This document shows, one piece after another, positions 8,860 to 20,576 of a stretch of 64,000 nucleotides of DNA. The stretch lies in NCBI GenBank assembly GCA_014650015.1, contig BMUD01000010.1, positions 239,667 to 303,666 on the forward strand, in the 5' to 3' direction. The stretch comes from Streptomyces griseoloalbus (GTDB taxonomy: Bacteria > Actinomycetota > Actinomycetes > Streptomycetales > Streptomycetaceae). How positions within the stretch are numbered: position 1 is the first letter of the stretch; each line of letters starts with the position of its first letter. The translations under genes and the position numbers were made by a program. The notes beneath the pieces were generated by a model that did not search any database, was not told where the DNA came from, and worked only from the letters and a program-made list of their open reading frames with translations.

Positions 8860-11305
<2,446 letters not shown>

Positions 11306-11360
11306 CCGGGTTCGGCAGGGCATCGGACTCCCGCCCCGCACGGTGCCGCACCACGGACGC

Positions 11361-11395
11361 GCCCCCGCACCTCCGCATGCCGAGGGTGCGGGGGC
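11361..11395. terminator. Bidirectional hairpin between GH1 and oxidoreductase genes
   Basis: GCCCCCGCACC and GGTGCGGGGGC pair with a few extra bases, one bulge and an 8-base loop. The site lies between two convergent genes and can end both transcripts. Confidence 0.7.
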
Positions 11396-11413
11396 GGGCC
11401 GCGTTCACCGGGA

Positions 11414-12487
11414 TCAGGCCGTGTACTGGTAGGCGGAGTAGGTCAGATAGCCCGCGTCACCGCCCTGGTAGTAGGTGGCCTCGTCCACGGGAGCGATCGG
11501 GAGTCCGGTGCGCAGTCGCTCGACCAGATCGGGGTTGGCGATGAACGCGCGACCGAAGCTGATGAGGTCGGCTCCCAGCCCGAGCCAGTGGTCGGCCTCG
11601 GTACGGCCGGTCTGCTTGGGACCCATCGGAAGCACCGGATTCATGATGAGAGTGCCCGGCCATGCGCGTCGCAGGCCGATCAGCACCTCTTCCTCGGCGG
11701 TGGCCTCGAGATGGACGTAGGCCACTTCGAGGCGGGCCAGCTCGGTCAGGAGCATGGCGTAGAGCTCGGGAACGTCGGTCTCCTCGACTCCCCAGAACGT
11801 CCCGCCGGGAGAGAGGCGGATGCCGGTCCGGTCCGCGCCGACGGCCTCGACGGTCGCGGACACCGCCTCGACCGCGAACCGGACTCGGCCCGTCAAGGAC
11901 CCTCCGTAGCGGTCCGTGCGGAGGTTGGCGTTCGACGAGAGGAACTGCGAGATCAGATAGCCGTTGGCGCCGTGCAGTTCCACGCCGTCGAAACCGGCGT
12001 CGACGGCCCGGCGGGCGGCTTGGGCGTACGCCAGGGCGTGCTCGGGTACTTCCGCGGTGTCCAGGGCACGCGGAGTCGGCGCGGGCTGGGGCCCGGTCGG
12101 CGTGAACACTTCACCGACGGCAGGGACGGCCGAGGGACCGACGGGCCGCATACCCGTGGTGTCGGGATGCGAGACCCTCCCGCCGTGCATGAGCTGAGCG
12201 AAGACGCGGCCGCCGTTGGTGTGCACGGCGTCGGTCACCTGGCGCCACGAGGCGACCTGCTCATCGGTGTGCAGCCCCGGTGTTCCGGGATTCGACTGTC
12301 CGACCAGGCTCGGCTGCACCCCCTCGGTCACGATCAGCCCGGCCGTCGCACGCTGGGCGTAGTAGGCCGCCATCGACGGCGTCGCCAGACCACCGGCAGC
12401 AGCCCGTACCCGCGTCATCGGGGCCATCACCACACGGTTGGGCAACCTCAGTTCACCGAGCTGATGGCTGTCGAAAAGGCTCGTCAT
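11414..12487 (-). CDS. Old yellow enzyme-type NADH:flavin oxidoreductase
   Basis: FMN-dependent ene-reductase of 357 residues with a TIM-barrel fold. Signatures: N-terminal LRLPNRVVMAPMTR, substrate-binding HGANGYLISQFL (the His and Asn that bind the substrate oxygen), the RYGGSLTGR stretch and phosphate-binding SFGRAFIANPDLV. It resembles the xenobiotic reductase/NemA group. ATG at 12487 follows AAGGGAG with good spacing; an upstream in-frame ATG lacks one. It is divergent from the MerR gene at 12597, with a MerR-like promoter in between, so it is probably induced by an electrophile or oxidant. Confidence 0.92.
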   Translation of the reverse strand: MTSLFDSHQLGELRLPNRVVMAPMTRVRAAAGGLATPSMAAYYAQRATAGLIVTEGVQPSLVGQSNPGTPGLHTDEQVASWRQVTDAVHTNGGRVFAQLMHGGRVSHPDTTGMRPVGPSAVPAVGEVFTPTGPQPAPTPRALDTAEVPEHALAYAQAARRAVDAGFDGVELHGANGYLISQFLSSNANLRTDRYGGSLTGRVRFAVEAVSATVEAVGADRTGIRLSPGGTFWGVEETDVPELYAMLLTELARLEVAYVHLEATAEEEVLIGLRRAWPGTLIMNPVLPMGPKQTGRTEADHWLGLGADLISFGRAFIANPDLVERLRTGLPIAPVDEATYYQGGDAGYLTYSAYQYTA

Positions 12488-12533
12488 GTCGCACTCCCTT
12501 GCGATTCCTGGTGCTTGGTCGAACACGCGACTA

Positions 12534-12566
12534 CGCTAAAACCTCACATTGATGTCAGAGGCAAGA
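12534..12566 (-). promoter_or_regulatory. MerR-type promoter with long spacer for the oxidoreductase
   Basis: On the minus strand TTGCCT (-35-like) is followed, about 20 bases later, by TAGCGT (-10-like). A 19-20 base spacer is typical of MerR-activated promoters. Within it lies the imperfect dyad CTGACATCAATGTGAG (12558-12543 on the minus strand), a likely regulator site. Confidence 0.6.
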
Positions 12567-12596
12567 GATGTGCCGCAGATCATACCTAGGAGGCGT

Positions 12597-13070
12597 ATGC
12601 GCATCGGGGAGTTCGCGTCGCGAGCGGGCGTAAGCGTCCGGTCCGTGCGCTACTACGAGGAGCAGGGGCTGCTCACCAGCACCCGCAGCGCCAGCGGGCA
12701 GCGGCACTACTCGGACGACCAGGTCGAGCGGGTCGCGTTCATCCAGCGGCTGTACGCCGCAGGTTTGTCCAGCCGGACCGTCGCCGACCTGTTGCCCTGC
12801 GTCGATGCGCCCAGCGCGGAGCATTCCGACGCCGCGCTGGAGCGGATGGCGCAGGAGCGGGACCGGCTCACCGAGCACATCGCCGCTCTCCTGCACACCC
12901 GGGACGCACTGGACGGGCTGGTGGCCACGGCCCGGGCCCACCGGGCGAGCCTGCGCCAGCCGGCGGTGCGTGCCGCGGCCGCGGTCCGCCCACCGCGCGC
13001 CGGGGAAGTGATGCCGAGCGCGTGGCGGGACGAAACATCCGGCATTCCGGGGCCGTGCGGCCGTTTGTGA
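12597..13070 (+). CDS. MerR-family regulator
   Basis: Transcription factor of 157 residues with an N-terminal winged-helix MerR domain (MRIGEFASRAGVSVRSVRYY, then GLLTSTRSASGQRHYSDDQV) and a dimerising coiled coil at about 80-120 (AALERMAQERDRLTEHIAAL). The C-terminal tail has one Cys and no metal-binding cluster. ATG at 12597 has AGGAGG three bases upstream; an earlier ATG in frame lies within the promoter. It is divergent from the OYE gene and probably regulates it. Confidence 0.88.
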   Translation: MRIGEFASRAGVSVRSVRYYEEQGLLTSTRSASGQRHYSDDQVERVAFIQRLYAAGLSSRTVADLLPCVDAPSAEHSDAALERMAQERDRLTEHIAALLHTRDALDGLVATARAHRASLRQPAVRAAAAVRPPRAGEVMPSAWRDETSGIPGPCGRL

Positions 13071-13075
13071 GCGGC

Positions 13076-14968
13076 TCAGTCGACGGGGGTGAGGAAGTCG
13101 TCGACCGACAGGGGCCGCCCGACGATCCGTGTGTCGCCCATCCAGCCGTAGAAGCCCTGCCCGAAGGCTTCGTCGAACTGGGTCCCGCCCAGGACGAAGG
13201 GCTTGCCCAGGGTGGCGATGCCGGTCGATGCCTGTGCCGGGTTGCGGGCGATCTTCGAACCGTCCACGTACATCACCGTGCTGCGGGTGTCGTTGACGAC
13301 GGCGATGTGCATCCAGCGCCCGACCGGCACGGCGTGGCTCCACGACGTGGGGTCGGCGTCCTGCCGGTGCGGGTAGACCACGAACTGCAGGAACCGCTCG
13401 GGCGACAGGTTGAGACTGCAGGTCGGTTCCAGCGGCGACCAGCCCGTCGTCTTGCCCGCCTCCGCGTTGCGGCCCTCCCAGCTCAGGATGCCCATCCAGC
13501 CGTGGTCGCCCTCGAACGGCTCGGGCAGCCGGACGAAGGTCTCGATGGTGTAGCCGCGGAGGAACTTCTCGCTGTTCAGGGCCGCCCGGGCGGCGGTGGT
13601 GAGGACGGCGCCGCGGTCGGGGTTCTTCCCGCCGTCGAAACGGAGGCTGGCGTGCGCGGGCTGCCCGCGGTGATGGTCCGCCGACCAGGTGAGCGCGTCG
13701 GCGCCACTGGAGTGGAGCCGGCGCACCGTCAGGTCATTGCCGTTGCCGGTCAGGTCCTTGACGACGGTGCCGTCGGCGACGGCGGCTCCGGGGGTGCCGG
13801 CCGCGTCGGTCCCGGAGGCGTCGAAGCGCCAGTAGGCGAGGGTGCCGCGGGGCATCACGGCCCGGGCGGGCCGGGGCTTGGCGGGCGTGACGGGAGCGAA
13901 GCCGGCGAACCGCGTGTCGAAGTCGACGGAGAGAGCGAACCGGTCGGTGGGACCGGTGAGTTCGATGGTCTCGGCCGCGAGCGGAGAGCGCTTCTCGGCG
14001 TCCCGGGCCAGGAACCAGGGCGAGAACGTCTCGACGTCGATGACGTTGCGCACCAGGTCGAAGCCGTAGGTACGGATCATCCCGGCGCCACCGTAGTAGC
14101 GGTCCTGGTAGTTGGTGATGTGGATGTGGACATCGTTGTCGGCGTCGTTGGTCAGTACCGTACGACCGGGCGGCCAGTAGTGCCCGCCCAGGGCCAGGAA
14201 GATCTGGTCGTTGCCTTTGATCAGGCGGTCCCAGAGGCGCTGTCCGTTGCCGGACAGCCGGGCCTCGCCGTCGTCGTCGGACCAGGCGATGTCATGCGTC
14301 GTCAGCACCGCCGGCGAAGTGGGGTGGGCATCGAGCACGCCCTGCGCCCACGCCAGTCCCCGGTCGGAGACGCGCCAGTCCAGAGCGAGGACGAGCCACT
14401 GTCGCCCGCCCGCCCGCAGGACGTGGTAGCTGTTGTAGCCGTCGGGCGAGGCACCGCCGAACGTCGGCATGGACCGGTAGCGGTCGGGCCCGAACGCGGC
14501 GAGATAGGCGGAGTCACCGCGCTGGTCGTCGGTGGACGCCTTGATGTCGTGGTTGCCCGCCAGCACGCTGTAGGGAACCCTGCCGTGCAGGACGCGGAAG
14601 GTGTCGGCGGCGAGGCCGATCTCGTCCTCGGTACCGTGCTCGGTGACGTCGCCGAGATGCGTCATGAACGCGATGTTGGCCGCCGACCGCTCGTCGGCGA
14701 GGTAGCGGAAGGTCGCCCGCAGCGGGGCGGGGTCGGCGCTGTCGGCGTCGAAGAGGTACTGGGTGTCGGGCAGCACGGCCAGAGAGAAACGCGGACTCTC
14801 GGCATCGAACCGGCCGCCGACCGTCCCGGCGTCGTCCTCGGACGCCTCGGCCGGGGCGGCGTCCAGACCGGCGGCCATGGCACCGGCGGCCGGTACGACG
14901 ACCGCGGCGCGCAGCAGCGAGCGTCTGTGCAGGGGGTGGTGGTGACTGGTCTGTCTCTCTGTGCTCAT
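13076..14968 (-). CDS. Tat-exported metallophosphoesterase with LamG-like domain
   Basis: Secreted calcineurin-like phosphoesterase of 630 residues. The N-terminus has a twin-arginine signal (HRRSLLRAAVV) and an Ala-rich cleavage region ending near residue 43. Metal-binding motifs in order: LPDTQY (about 66), HLGDVTE, LAGNHD, TTHD and GGHYW. From about 375 to the end is a concanavalin-like LamG domain (LAYWRFDASG start, MHIAVVNDTRSTVMYVDG) that may bind carbohydrate. Substrate is unknown. It converges with the MerR gene, the stops being five bases apart. Confidence 0.9.
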   Translation of the reverse strand: MSTERQTSHHHPLHRRSLLRAAVVVPAAGAMAAGLDAAPAEASEDDAGTVGGRFDAESPRFSLAVLPDTQYLFDADSADPAPLRATFRYLADERSAANIAFMTHLGDVTEHGTEDEIGLAADTFRVLHGRVPYSVLAGNHDIKASTDDQRGDSAYLAAFGPDRYRSMPTFGGASPDGYNSYHVLRAGGRQWLVLALDWRVSDRGLAWAQGVLDAHPTSPAVLTTHDIAWSDDDGEARLSGNGQRLWDRLIKGNDQIFLALGGHYWPPGRTVLTNDADNDVHIHITNYQDRYYGGAGMIRTYGFDLVRNVIDVETFSPWFLARDAEKRSPLAAETIELTGPTDRFALSVDFDTRFAGFAPVTPAKPRPARAVMPRGTLAYWRFDASGTDAAGTPGAAVADGTVVKDLTGNGNDLTVRRLHSSGADALTWSADHHRGQPAHASLRFDGGKNPDRGAVLTTAARAALNSEKFLRGYTIETFVRLPEPFEGDHGWMGILSWEGRNAEAGKTTGWSPLEPTCSLNLSPERFLQFVVYPHRQDADPTSWSHAVPVGRWMHIAVVNDTRSTVMYVDGSKIARNPAQASTGIATLGKPFVLGGTQFDEAFGQGFYGWMGDTRIVGRPLSVDDFLTPVD

Positions 14969-15234
14969 CAGGGCTCCACGGACCGGTAGTGGGGTGGGGA
15001 TCAGCCCGAATGCTGCTCACCCGCGCTGGCCGTCCGGTTGCGCGGAACTGAACACCGGCTGCATGGACACCGCTGCTACGGCGCGATTCCCGCCCGGACC
15101 GCCGGCCGCGTTCACCTGACCGCGGAGGGCCGTTGATCACCGCGTCGGCCCGGGGGGCCCGGTCGGTGAGGGAGCCGTGTTCCGGGGAGCAGTCCACCCA
15201 GGAACAAGGGGGGAGCGCTGCCTATCATGCGGTC

Positions 15235-16074
15235 ATGAAGCCTTCTGAGCTCGGCGCCTACCTCAGCGCCCGGCGCGCCCGGATCACCCCGGACGAGGTG
15301 GGCCTGCCCCGTACAGGACACCGCCGGGTCCCCGGCCTGCGGCGGGAGGAGGTCGCGTTGCTCGCCGGCGTGAGCGTCGACTACTACACCCGTCTCGAGC
15401 AGGGCCGGGAACGGACGCCGTCCGGGCCCGTGATCGATGCCCTCGCGGCAGCCCTGCGCGTGGGTGAGGACGGCCGGGAGCACATGTACCGACTCACCGG
15501 ACTGAGCCCGGCGGAACGCACCACCGTGGTCGACGGTCGTGTGGCCCCCGGTCTGCTGCAGCTCATGTCGGCGTGGCCGGACAACCCCGCCCTGGTGTAC
15601 AACCGCGCTTTCGACGTGATCGCCTCCAACGCCATCGCCGACGCACTGTTCGTTCAGTGGCGTCATTCCCGCAACCTCATGCACATGGTGTTCGGTGAAC
15701 CCGAGGCCAGGAGCTTCTACCGGGATTGGTTCGAGGTCGCGCGGAATGCGGTCGCGGGTTTCCGCCTCAATCACGGCAAGGCGCCGGGCGACCCCCGCAC
15801 TCAGCAGGTGCTGACCGAACTGCTCCAGCTGAGCCCGGAGTTCAGTCAGTTGTGGGCCTCTCACGACGCGCGGGGAAAGGCCCTCGAGCAGAAGGCCTTC
15901 CAGCATCCGGAGGTCGGCCCGCTGACCCTGACCATGCAGACTTTCGACGTCCGCTCGAACCCGGGCCAGGAACTCGTCGTGTACCACGCCGAAGAAGGCT
16001 CCCCGAGCAGCGATGCACTGAGACTCCTGGGCTCGCTCGCCGCCACGACCAGGGGAGGGGAACAGCCCGCCTGA
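15235..16074 (+). CDS. XRE-family regulator with MmyB-like ligand-binding domain
   Basis: Regulator of 279 residues. The N-terminal helix-turn-helix (about 8-75) contains PGLRREEVALLAGVSVDYYT, followed by the MmyB-like domain with WNPALVYNR-type residues (here PDNPALVYNRAFDVIASN), LMHMVFG, and the end PGQELVVYHAEEGSPSSDAL. Members of this family bind fatty-acid-like ligands and often regulate neighbouring oxidoreductases. ATG at 15235 has no clear Shine-Dalgarno, so translation may be weak or leaderless. It is divergent from the phosphoesterase; the 15000-15234 gap must hold both promoters. Confidence 0.88.
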   Translation: MKPSELGAYLSARRARITPDEVGLPRTGHRRVPGLRREEVALLAGVSVDYYTRLEQGRERTPSGPVIDALAAALRVGEDGREHMYRLTGLSPAERTTVVDGRVAPGLLQLMSAWPDNPALVYNRAFDVIASNAIADALFVQWRHSRNLMHMVFGEPEARSFYRDWFEVARNAVAGFRLNHGKAPGDPRTQQVLTELLQLSPEFSQLWASHDARGKALEQKAFQHPEVGPLTLTMQTFDVRSNPGQELVVYHAEEGSPSSDALRLLGSLAATTRGGEQPA

Positions 16075-16129
16075 GGCCGGGGGAGGGGCACGGGCGCCCG
16101 TCGAACCGGCGCGCTCGACGTCACATCGC

Positions 16130-16345
16130 GCCGGAGGGAGGCCAAAGGCAACTTCCCGAAACGCGCGGCGGCGCCTCCGTGACGTCGGGTGCCCGTGTGC
16201 CGACGGTCGCCGCTGCCAAGACCGTGTCCTTGCGTGGTGAGGCGGACAAGTCGTTTGTAGCTGCCGCGTACCCCTTTTCGCAGGTCGCGGCGGTCGTAGG
16301 CGTTGTCCGCGTGCAGGCGCCGGGGCATGAAGTGGCGCGGTGGGC
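16130..16345 (-). pseudogene. Remnant of an IS5-type DDE transposase
   Basis: On the minus strand a short stretch reads PRRLHADNAYDRRDLRKG, then a degraded part with HGLGSGDRRH. This matches the catalytic second-Asp region of IS4/IS5-group transposases (RRLHADKAYD..., then a Leu-Gly-Arg-Arg segment before the final Glu). Start, N-terminal half and C-terminal half are missing and the reading frame is disturbed. No terminal inverted repeats were found. The region 16346-16690 has no other supportable gene. Confidence 0.55.
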
Positions 16346-16698
16346 GTCGTGTCTCGTTCGGCGCCCCTCGATCATGTGCGTCAGCCCCTCGCTGTCGTGG
16401 GTGTTGCCGGCCGGCCGGGGCCGCCGCGCCTCGCCGGGACAGCGACGTGCGGCGGGGAAGGTCGCGATGCTCGTGCCTCGGACGCGTACCGACTCGCCGA
16501 GGCGCGGACTGCGCCGCCGGCGGCGGCCGTGTCGCTGCTCGAACGGCACACCACGCGGTGATGTCCCGCGATGCCACCGCTGCAGTGGGCCGTCCCCGCC
16601 CCGGCCGTCACGGAAGACGTAACGCTCCCGGGTGGCCGAGCCGGGCGCGGCCGCCCTGACACCCCGACTCAGAACGTGATTTTGCAGGGTCTGCATTT

Positions 16699-16713
16699 TT
16701 GCATACCATGCAA
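16699..16713. promoter_or_regulatory. TetR operator overlapping the regulator start codon
   Basis: TTGCAT-ACC-ATGCAA is a perfect 6-bp dyad with a 3-base centre; the ATG inside it is the probable start of the TetR gene. Bound repressor would block its own transcription. Confidence 0.65.
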
Positions 16714-17415
16714 CACGTGGAGGAGAAGACGGCGGCCACGGACAGTTGGCGAGAGCGTAAGAAGCGGGCGACGCGGGCTGCTCTGGTCGAAGCGGCGGTA
16801 CGGATGGCCGTGGAGCGCGGGGTGGAGCACACCACCGTCGACGCGATCAGTGAGGCGGCGGGCGTTTCGCCACGCACCTTCTTCAACTACTTCGACTCCC
16901 GCGAAGAGGTCTTCGTCCTGGTCGGTGCGGAGTCGAGTGCCCGGGTCCGCAGTGCCTTGCTCGAGGCGCCACGCGAGCTCTCACCGCTCGAGGCGCTGCG
17001 CGACGCGATGGCGGTCGAACTGCAGGAGATCGAGCAACAACAGGAGTTGTGGCGGCTGCACGCCGAAGTGCTGCGCCGGTCTCCCGAACTCCTCGCGCGC
17101 AGTATCGGTGCTCATATGGCAGACGAGCTCGACCTGGCCGAAGCCGTTGCCGAGCGGATCGGCGCCGGCTCGCCCCTGTTCTCCGGAAATCGTGCAGGGA
17201 ATACGGAGGTCGAGGCCGAGCAGCGACGACGGGCGCTGGGGCTGTACCCGCGGCTGGTGGCTGCCGTCGGCGCCTCGGCCGTCCGGATCGCGGTAGAGCA
17301 CTGGTGTGTCCACCAGGAGGAGGCGGCCGTCGAGGACGTGTTCCTGGAGGTGTTCGACCACCTGGCGGCCGGACTGCCCGAGCCGCCTCCACCGGCCAGG
17401 TCAGGGCGGCGTTGA
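16708..17415 (+). CDS. TetR-family repressor of the adjacent MFS exporter
   Basis: Regulator of 235 residues. The TetR helix-turn-helix lies at about 20-65 (TRAALVEAAVRMAVERGVEH, then ISEAAGVSPRTFFNYFDSRE). The C-terminal domain is variable, as usual for ligand binding. Possible starts are TTG 16699, ATG 16708 and GTG 16717; none has a good Shine-Dalgarno, and the operator spans the first two. It lies 70 bases before an MFS exporter and most likely represses it together with itself. Confidence 0.88.
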   Translation: MQHVEEKTAATDSWRERKKRATRAALVEAAVRMAVERGVEHTTVDAISEAAGVSPRTFFNYFDSREEVFVLVGAESSARVRSALLEAPRELSPLEALRDAMAVELQEIEQQQELWRLHAEVLRRSPELLARSIGAHMADELDLAEAVAERIGAGSPLFSGNRAGNTEVEAEQRRRALGLYPRLVAAVGASAVRIAVEHWCVHQEEAAVEDVFLEVFDHLAAGLPEPPPPARSGRR

Positions 17416-17485
17416 CCGGATCCCTATTTCTGTGGAGACCCCTGCGTGTGACGGGGGCTCAGTGTTGACTTTCGAAAGAGACGAT

Positions 17486-19087
17486 GTGACTACAACAGTG
17501 GCGCCTCAAGAGGCGCCTTCGACCTCCATGTCCAATCGGCAGATACTTCAGGCCATGTCGGGGCTGATGGCAGGCATGTTCGTCGCCATCCTCGCCGGGA
17601 CCGTGGTCTCCAACGCGCTGCCGCGGATCATCGCCGACCTCGGAGCCAGCCAGTCCTCCTACACCTGGGTGGTCACCGCCGAACTGCTGGCGATGACGGC
17701 CACGGTGCCGCTGTGGGGCAAGCTCTCCGACCTGTACAACCAGAAACTGCTGCTCCAGCTCTCTCTCGTTATGTTCGTGGTCGGCTCGCTCCTCGCGGGC
17801 TTCTCCAACGACGTGGGGCTGCTGATCTTCAGCCGCGTCGCCCAGGGCATCGGGGCGGGCGGCCTCACCGCCCTCGCGCAGGTCGTGATGGCGGCCATCA
17901 TCCCGCCGCGCAGGCTCGGCAGGTACGCGGGCGTCTTCGGTGCCGTCTTCGCCGTCGGCACGGTGGCCGGTCCGCTCATCGGCGGTGTCCTGGTGGACAC
18001 TTCGTGGCTGGGCTGGCGCTGGTGCTTCTTCATCGGCGTACCGTTCGCGCTGCTCGCCATCGTGCTGCTGCAGCGCACCCTGAAGCTGCCTACCGTCCGC
18101 CGCGAGGCGAAGATCGACTTCCTGGGCGCGTTCCTGATCGTGGCGGGCGTCTGCGCGCTGCTCATCTGGGTCTCGCTCGCGGGCAACCAGTTCGACTGGG
18201 CGTCCTGGCAGACGGCCGCCCTGGTCTGCGGGGGAGTGGCGTTGCTCGTGGTCGCCGTCTACGTCGAGTCGCGGGTCGCCGAGCCGATCATTCCGCTGCG
18301 CATCTTCCGCAACCGCACCGTGTCACTGACCACGCTGGCGAGCCTGCTGGTCGGCCTGGCGATGTTCGGCGGCACTGTCTTCCTCTCGCAGTACTTCCAG
18401 GTGTCCCTCGGAAAGTCGCCGACGGTCGCGGGTCTGATGAGTCTGCCGATGATTCTCGGTCTGCTCGTCTCCTCCACGGTCGCAGGCCAGCTCATCAGCG
18501 CCACCGGCCGCTGGAAGATCTACCTGGTCATCGGTGGCGTCGCCATGACCGTGGGCCTGGGCCTGCTCTCCACGATCGGCGCGGACACGCACTTCGGTCT
18601 GCTCAGCGTCTACATGGCGGTGATGGGCATCGGCGTCGGCATGCTGATGCAGAACCTGGTCCTGGCCGCACAGAACGACGTGCCCGCCGCTGAACTGGGC
18701 GCCGCCACCTCGGTATTGTCCTTCTTCCGCAGCTTGGGCGGCACCATCGGCACCAGCGTGCTCGGCGCGATCCTCGCCAACCGTGTCGCCACCGAGATGA
18801 CGAAGGGGTTGGAGCAGTCGGGTGTCCCGGCCGGTTCCGGCCAGGCCGCCGGTCACGGTGTGCCCGACATGACCACTCTGCCGGCCCCGATGCGGGAGCT
18901 CGTGGAGCACGCGTACGGGGTCGCCACGGGAGATCTGTTCCTGGTGGCCACGCCGTTCGCTGCGCTTGCGCTGATCGCGGTCCTGTTCATCAAGGAGACG
19001 CCGCTGAAGAACACGAGCGGCATGGAACGCCTCGCCCAGGAGTCCGACGCCGCCTCCGATACGCCGGCGGCGCCGGTCGGTATATAG
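17486..19087 (+). CDS. MFS multidrug exporter, DHA2 (EmrB/QacA) family
   Basis: Proton-driven exporter of 533 residues with about 14 membrane segments. Motifs: helix 1 with MAGMFVAILAGTVVSNALP (DHA2 motif region), motif A as GKLSDLYNQK, motif C as GPLIGGVLVD. The cytoplasmic tail is Ala/Asp-rich. GTG at 17486 has GAAAGAG upstream; a GTG at 17462 in frame is possible. It follows the TetR gene, so efflux of a toxic compound or antibiotic under local control is likely; the substrate cannot be told from sequence. Confidence 0.92.
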   Translation: MTTTVAPQEAPSTSMSNRQILQAMSGLMAGMFVAILAGTVVSNALPRIIADLGASQSSYTWVVTAELLAMTATVPLWGKLSDLYNQKLLLQLSLVMFVVGSLLAGFSNDVGLLIFSRVAQGIGAGGLTALAQVVMAAIIPPRRLGRYAGVFGAVFAVGTVAGPLIGGVLVDTSWLGWRWCFFIGVPFALLAIVLLQRTLKLPTVRREAKIDFLGAFLIVAGVCALLIWVSLAGNQFDWASWQTAALVCGGVALLVVAVYVESRVAEPIIPLRIFRNRTVSLTTLASLLVGLAMFGGTVFLSQYFQVSLGKSPTVAGLMSLPMILGLLVSSTVAGQLISATGRWKIYLVIGGVAMTVGLGLLSTIGADTHFGLLSVYMAVMGIGVGMLMQNLVLAAQNDVPAAELGAATSVLSFFRSLGGTIGTSVLGAILANRVATEMTKGLEQSGVPAGSGQAAGHGVPDMTTLPAPMRELVEHAYGVATGDLFLVATPFAALALIAVLFIKETPLKNTSGMERLAQESDAASDTPAAPVGI

Positions 19088-19249
19088 CGGAACGTGTGCT
19101 CAAGGCGTGTGCCCGAGGGGCGACGGTGGACCGTTGCTCCTCGGGCTATGCAGATGTCTGCGGGAGGCGTGCTTTTCCGACTCCGAATGACGATTCCCGG
19201 GTCGGGAGTCGTGCACTGTTGGTGAGTTCTATTTTCGGTGGTGCCGGAT

Positions 19250-19412
19250 CGTTGGATCCACGAGCTGAGGATGCGGAGTTTCTCTTCGCTCGGGGAGCCG
19301 GGGGCGGGTGACCAGACGGTGAGGTGCTGGTCGGGGTCTCCGCTCCAGTAGAAACTGTCCCAGTCGAAAGTGAGTGCGCCGAGCTCCGGGTGGTGGATGG
19401 TGCGAAGGCCAG
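19250..19412 (-). pseudogene. C-terminal remnant of an XRE/MmyB-like regulator
   Basis: The minus-strand translation has LRTIHHPELGALTFDWDSFY followed by DPDQHLTVWSPAPGSPSEEKLRILSSW. This is the conserved last 55 residues of MmyB-like regulators (compare the intact relative at 15235-16074). The helix-turn-helix and most of the ligand domain are missing and the original stop is not retained. The rest of 19088-19552 shows nothing else supportable. Confidence 0.65.
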
Positions 19413-19552
19413 CGCCGCACCCTTCACACTGCCGCGCCCGCCTCGCCATGCCCCCACGAGGAACACCGCCTCTTCACCGGTAGGGGCCCCCGGCCCCGCG
19501 CGTCAGGTCGCTACTGGCCTCACCGTCATCGGCTGGGGCGTCGCCTCCAGCC

Positions 19553-19591
19553 CTGTCGCGAGCGCGGCCTCGCCCTCCGCGCTCGCGACAG
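19553..19591. terminator. Perfect 15-bp hairpin after the SDR gene
   Basis: CTGTCGCGAGCGCGG (19553-19567) pairs exactly with 19577-19591 across a 9-base loop, two bases beyond the SDR stop codon. Confidence 0.8.
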
Positions 19592-19593
19592 CA

Positions 19594-20373
19594 CTACGGG
19601 CGTTGGCGGGCCGGACGGACGACTATCTCGTTGACGTCGACGGTGTCCGGCTGGGTGAGCGCGTACACCACGGCGTCGGCGATGGCTTCCGGCTCGATGG
19701 CGTGCGCACGGTAGGTCCGCATGGCTTCCGCGGCGTCGGAGTCGGTGATGGAGTCGGCGAGTTCCGAGGTGACCACCCCCGGTGAGACGGTGGTGACGCG
19801 TACGGACGGATCGGCCTCCTGGCGCAGACCCTCGGTGATGGCCCAGGCGGCGTACTTGGTGCCGGAGTAGACGGCACTGGTGGGCACGACCAGGTGGGCG
19901 CCGATACTCGCGATGGTGACGAAGTGTCCCCGCCCCTGCCGTTGGAAGTGCGGCAGGGCGGCGGCTATACCGTGCAACAGACCCCGGACGTTCACGTCGA
20001 TCATCCGGTCCCACTCGTCGACGAGGAGCGCGTCCAGCCGCGACAGCGGCATGAGACCGGCGTTGTTGACGAAGACGTCGACGCGGCCGAAGCGGTCCGT
20101 GCCGGCGCGTACGAAGGAGACGACCTGGTCGCGGTCGGTCACGTCCAGGGACAGGGGGGTCAGGCTGCCGCCGGTGCGTTCGGCCGTCCGGGCGGTGCGC
20201 TCCGCGAGGGCTTGCAGGCGGGACAGCCGTCGGGCGCCGGCGATGACGTGATGTCCCTCCGCCACCAGCCGAACGGCGACGGCCTCGCCGATGCCGCTGC
20301 TGGCACCCGTCACGAGTACCACCTTGCGGCCGGCCTGGAGCGAACCCTTGGCTTGTTCTGTGGTTTCGTTCAT
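19594..20373 (-). CDS. Short-chain dehydrogenase/reductase
   Basis: Classical SDR of 259 residues. Cofactor motif VLVTGASSGIGEA, NNAG (VFVNNAGLMPL), catalytic Ser in TIASIGAHL and YxxxK as YSGTKYAAW are all present. The residues after the second strand (GARRLSRLQ) favour NADP(H). ATG at 20373 is preceded by AGGGTGG; an upstream in-frame extension lacks family similarity. It is divergent from the Atu4866-like gene. Substrate unknown. Confidence 0.9.
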   Translation of the reverse strand: MNETTEQAKGSLQAGRKVVLVTGASSGIGEAVAVRLVAEGHHVIAGARRLSRLQALAERTARTAERTGGSLTPLSLDVTDRDQVVSFVRAGTDRFGRVDVFVNNAGLMPLSRLDALLVDEWDRMIDVNVRGLLHGIAAALPHFQRQGRGHFVTIASIGAHLVVPTSAVYSGTKYAAWAITEGLRQEADPSVRVTTVSPGVVTSELADSITDSDAAEAMRTYRAHAIEPEAIADAVVYALTQPDTVDVNEIVVRPARQRP

Positions 20374-20576
20374 GCGACCACCCTGACAAGGCCATCGCGC
20401 CGGGGGCAGGGCGCGGTTTTCCTGGGTGCGCCGCACCCAGGGACCGTACGCGCGTGCCGCTTCGACCGGATGGCCCGTCGTCCTGGTCCCGCCCACCGTC
20501 TGCGCGGAGCGGGCCGGGACGATCCTGGGAGCGCTCCGGCCTGGCCGGCCGGGCAGCGCCCTCGCAGGATGAGTGC

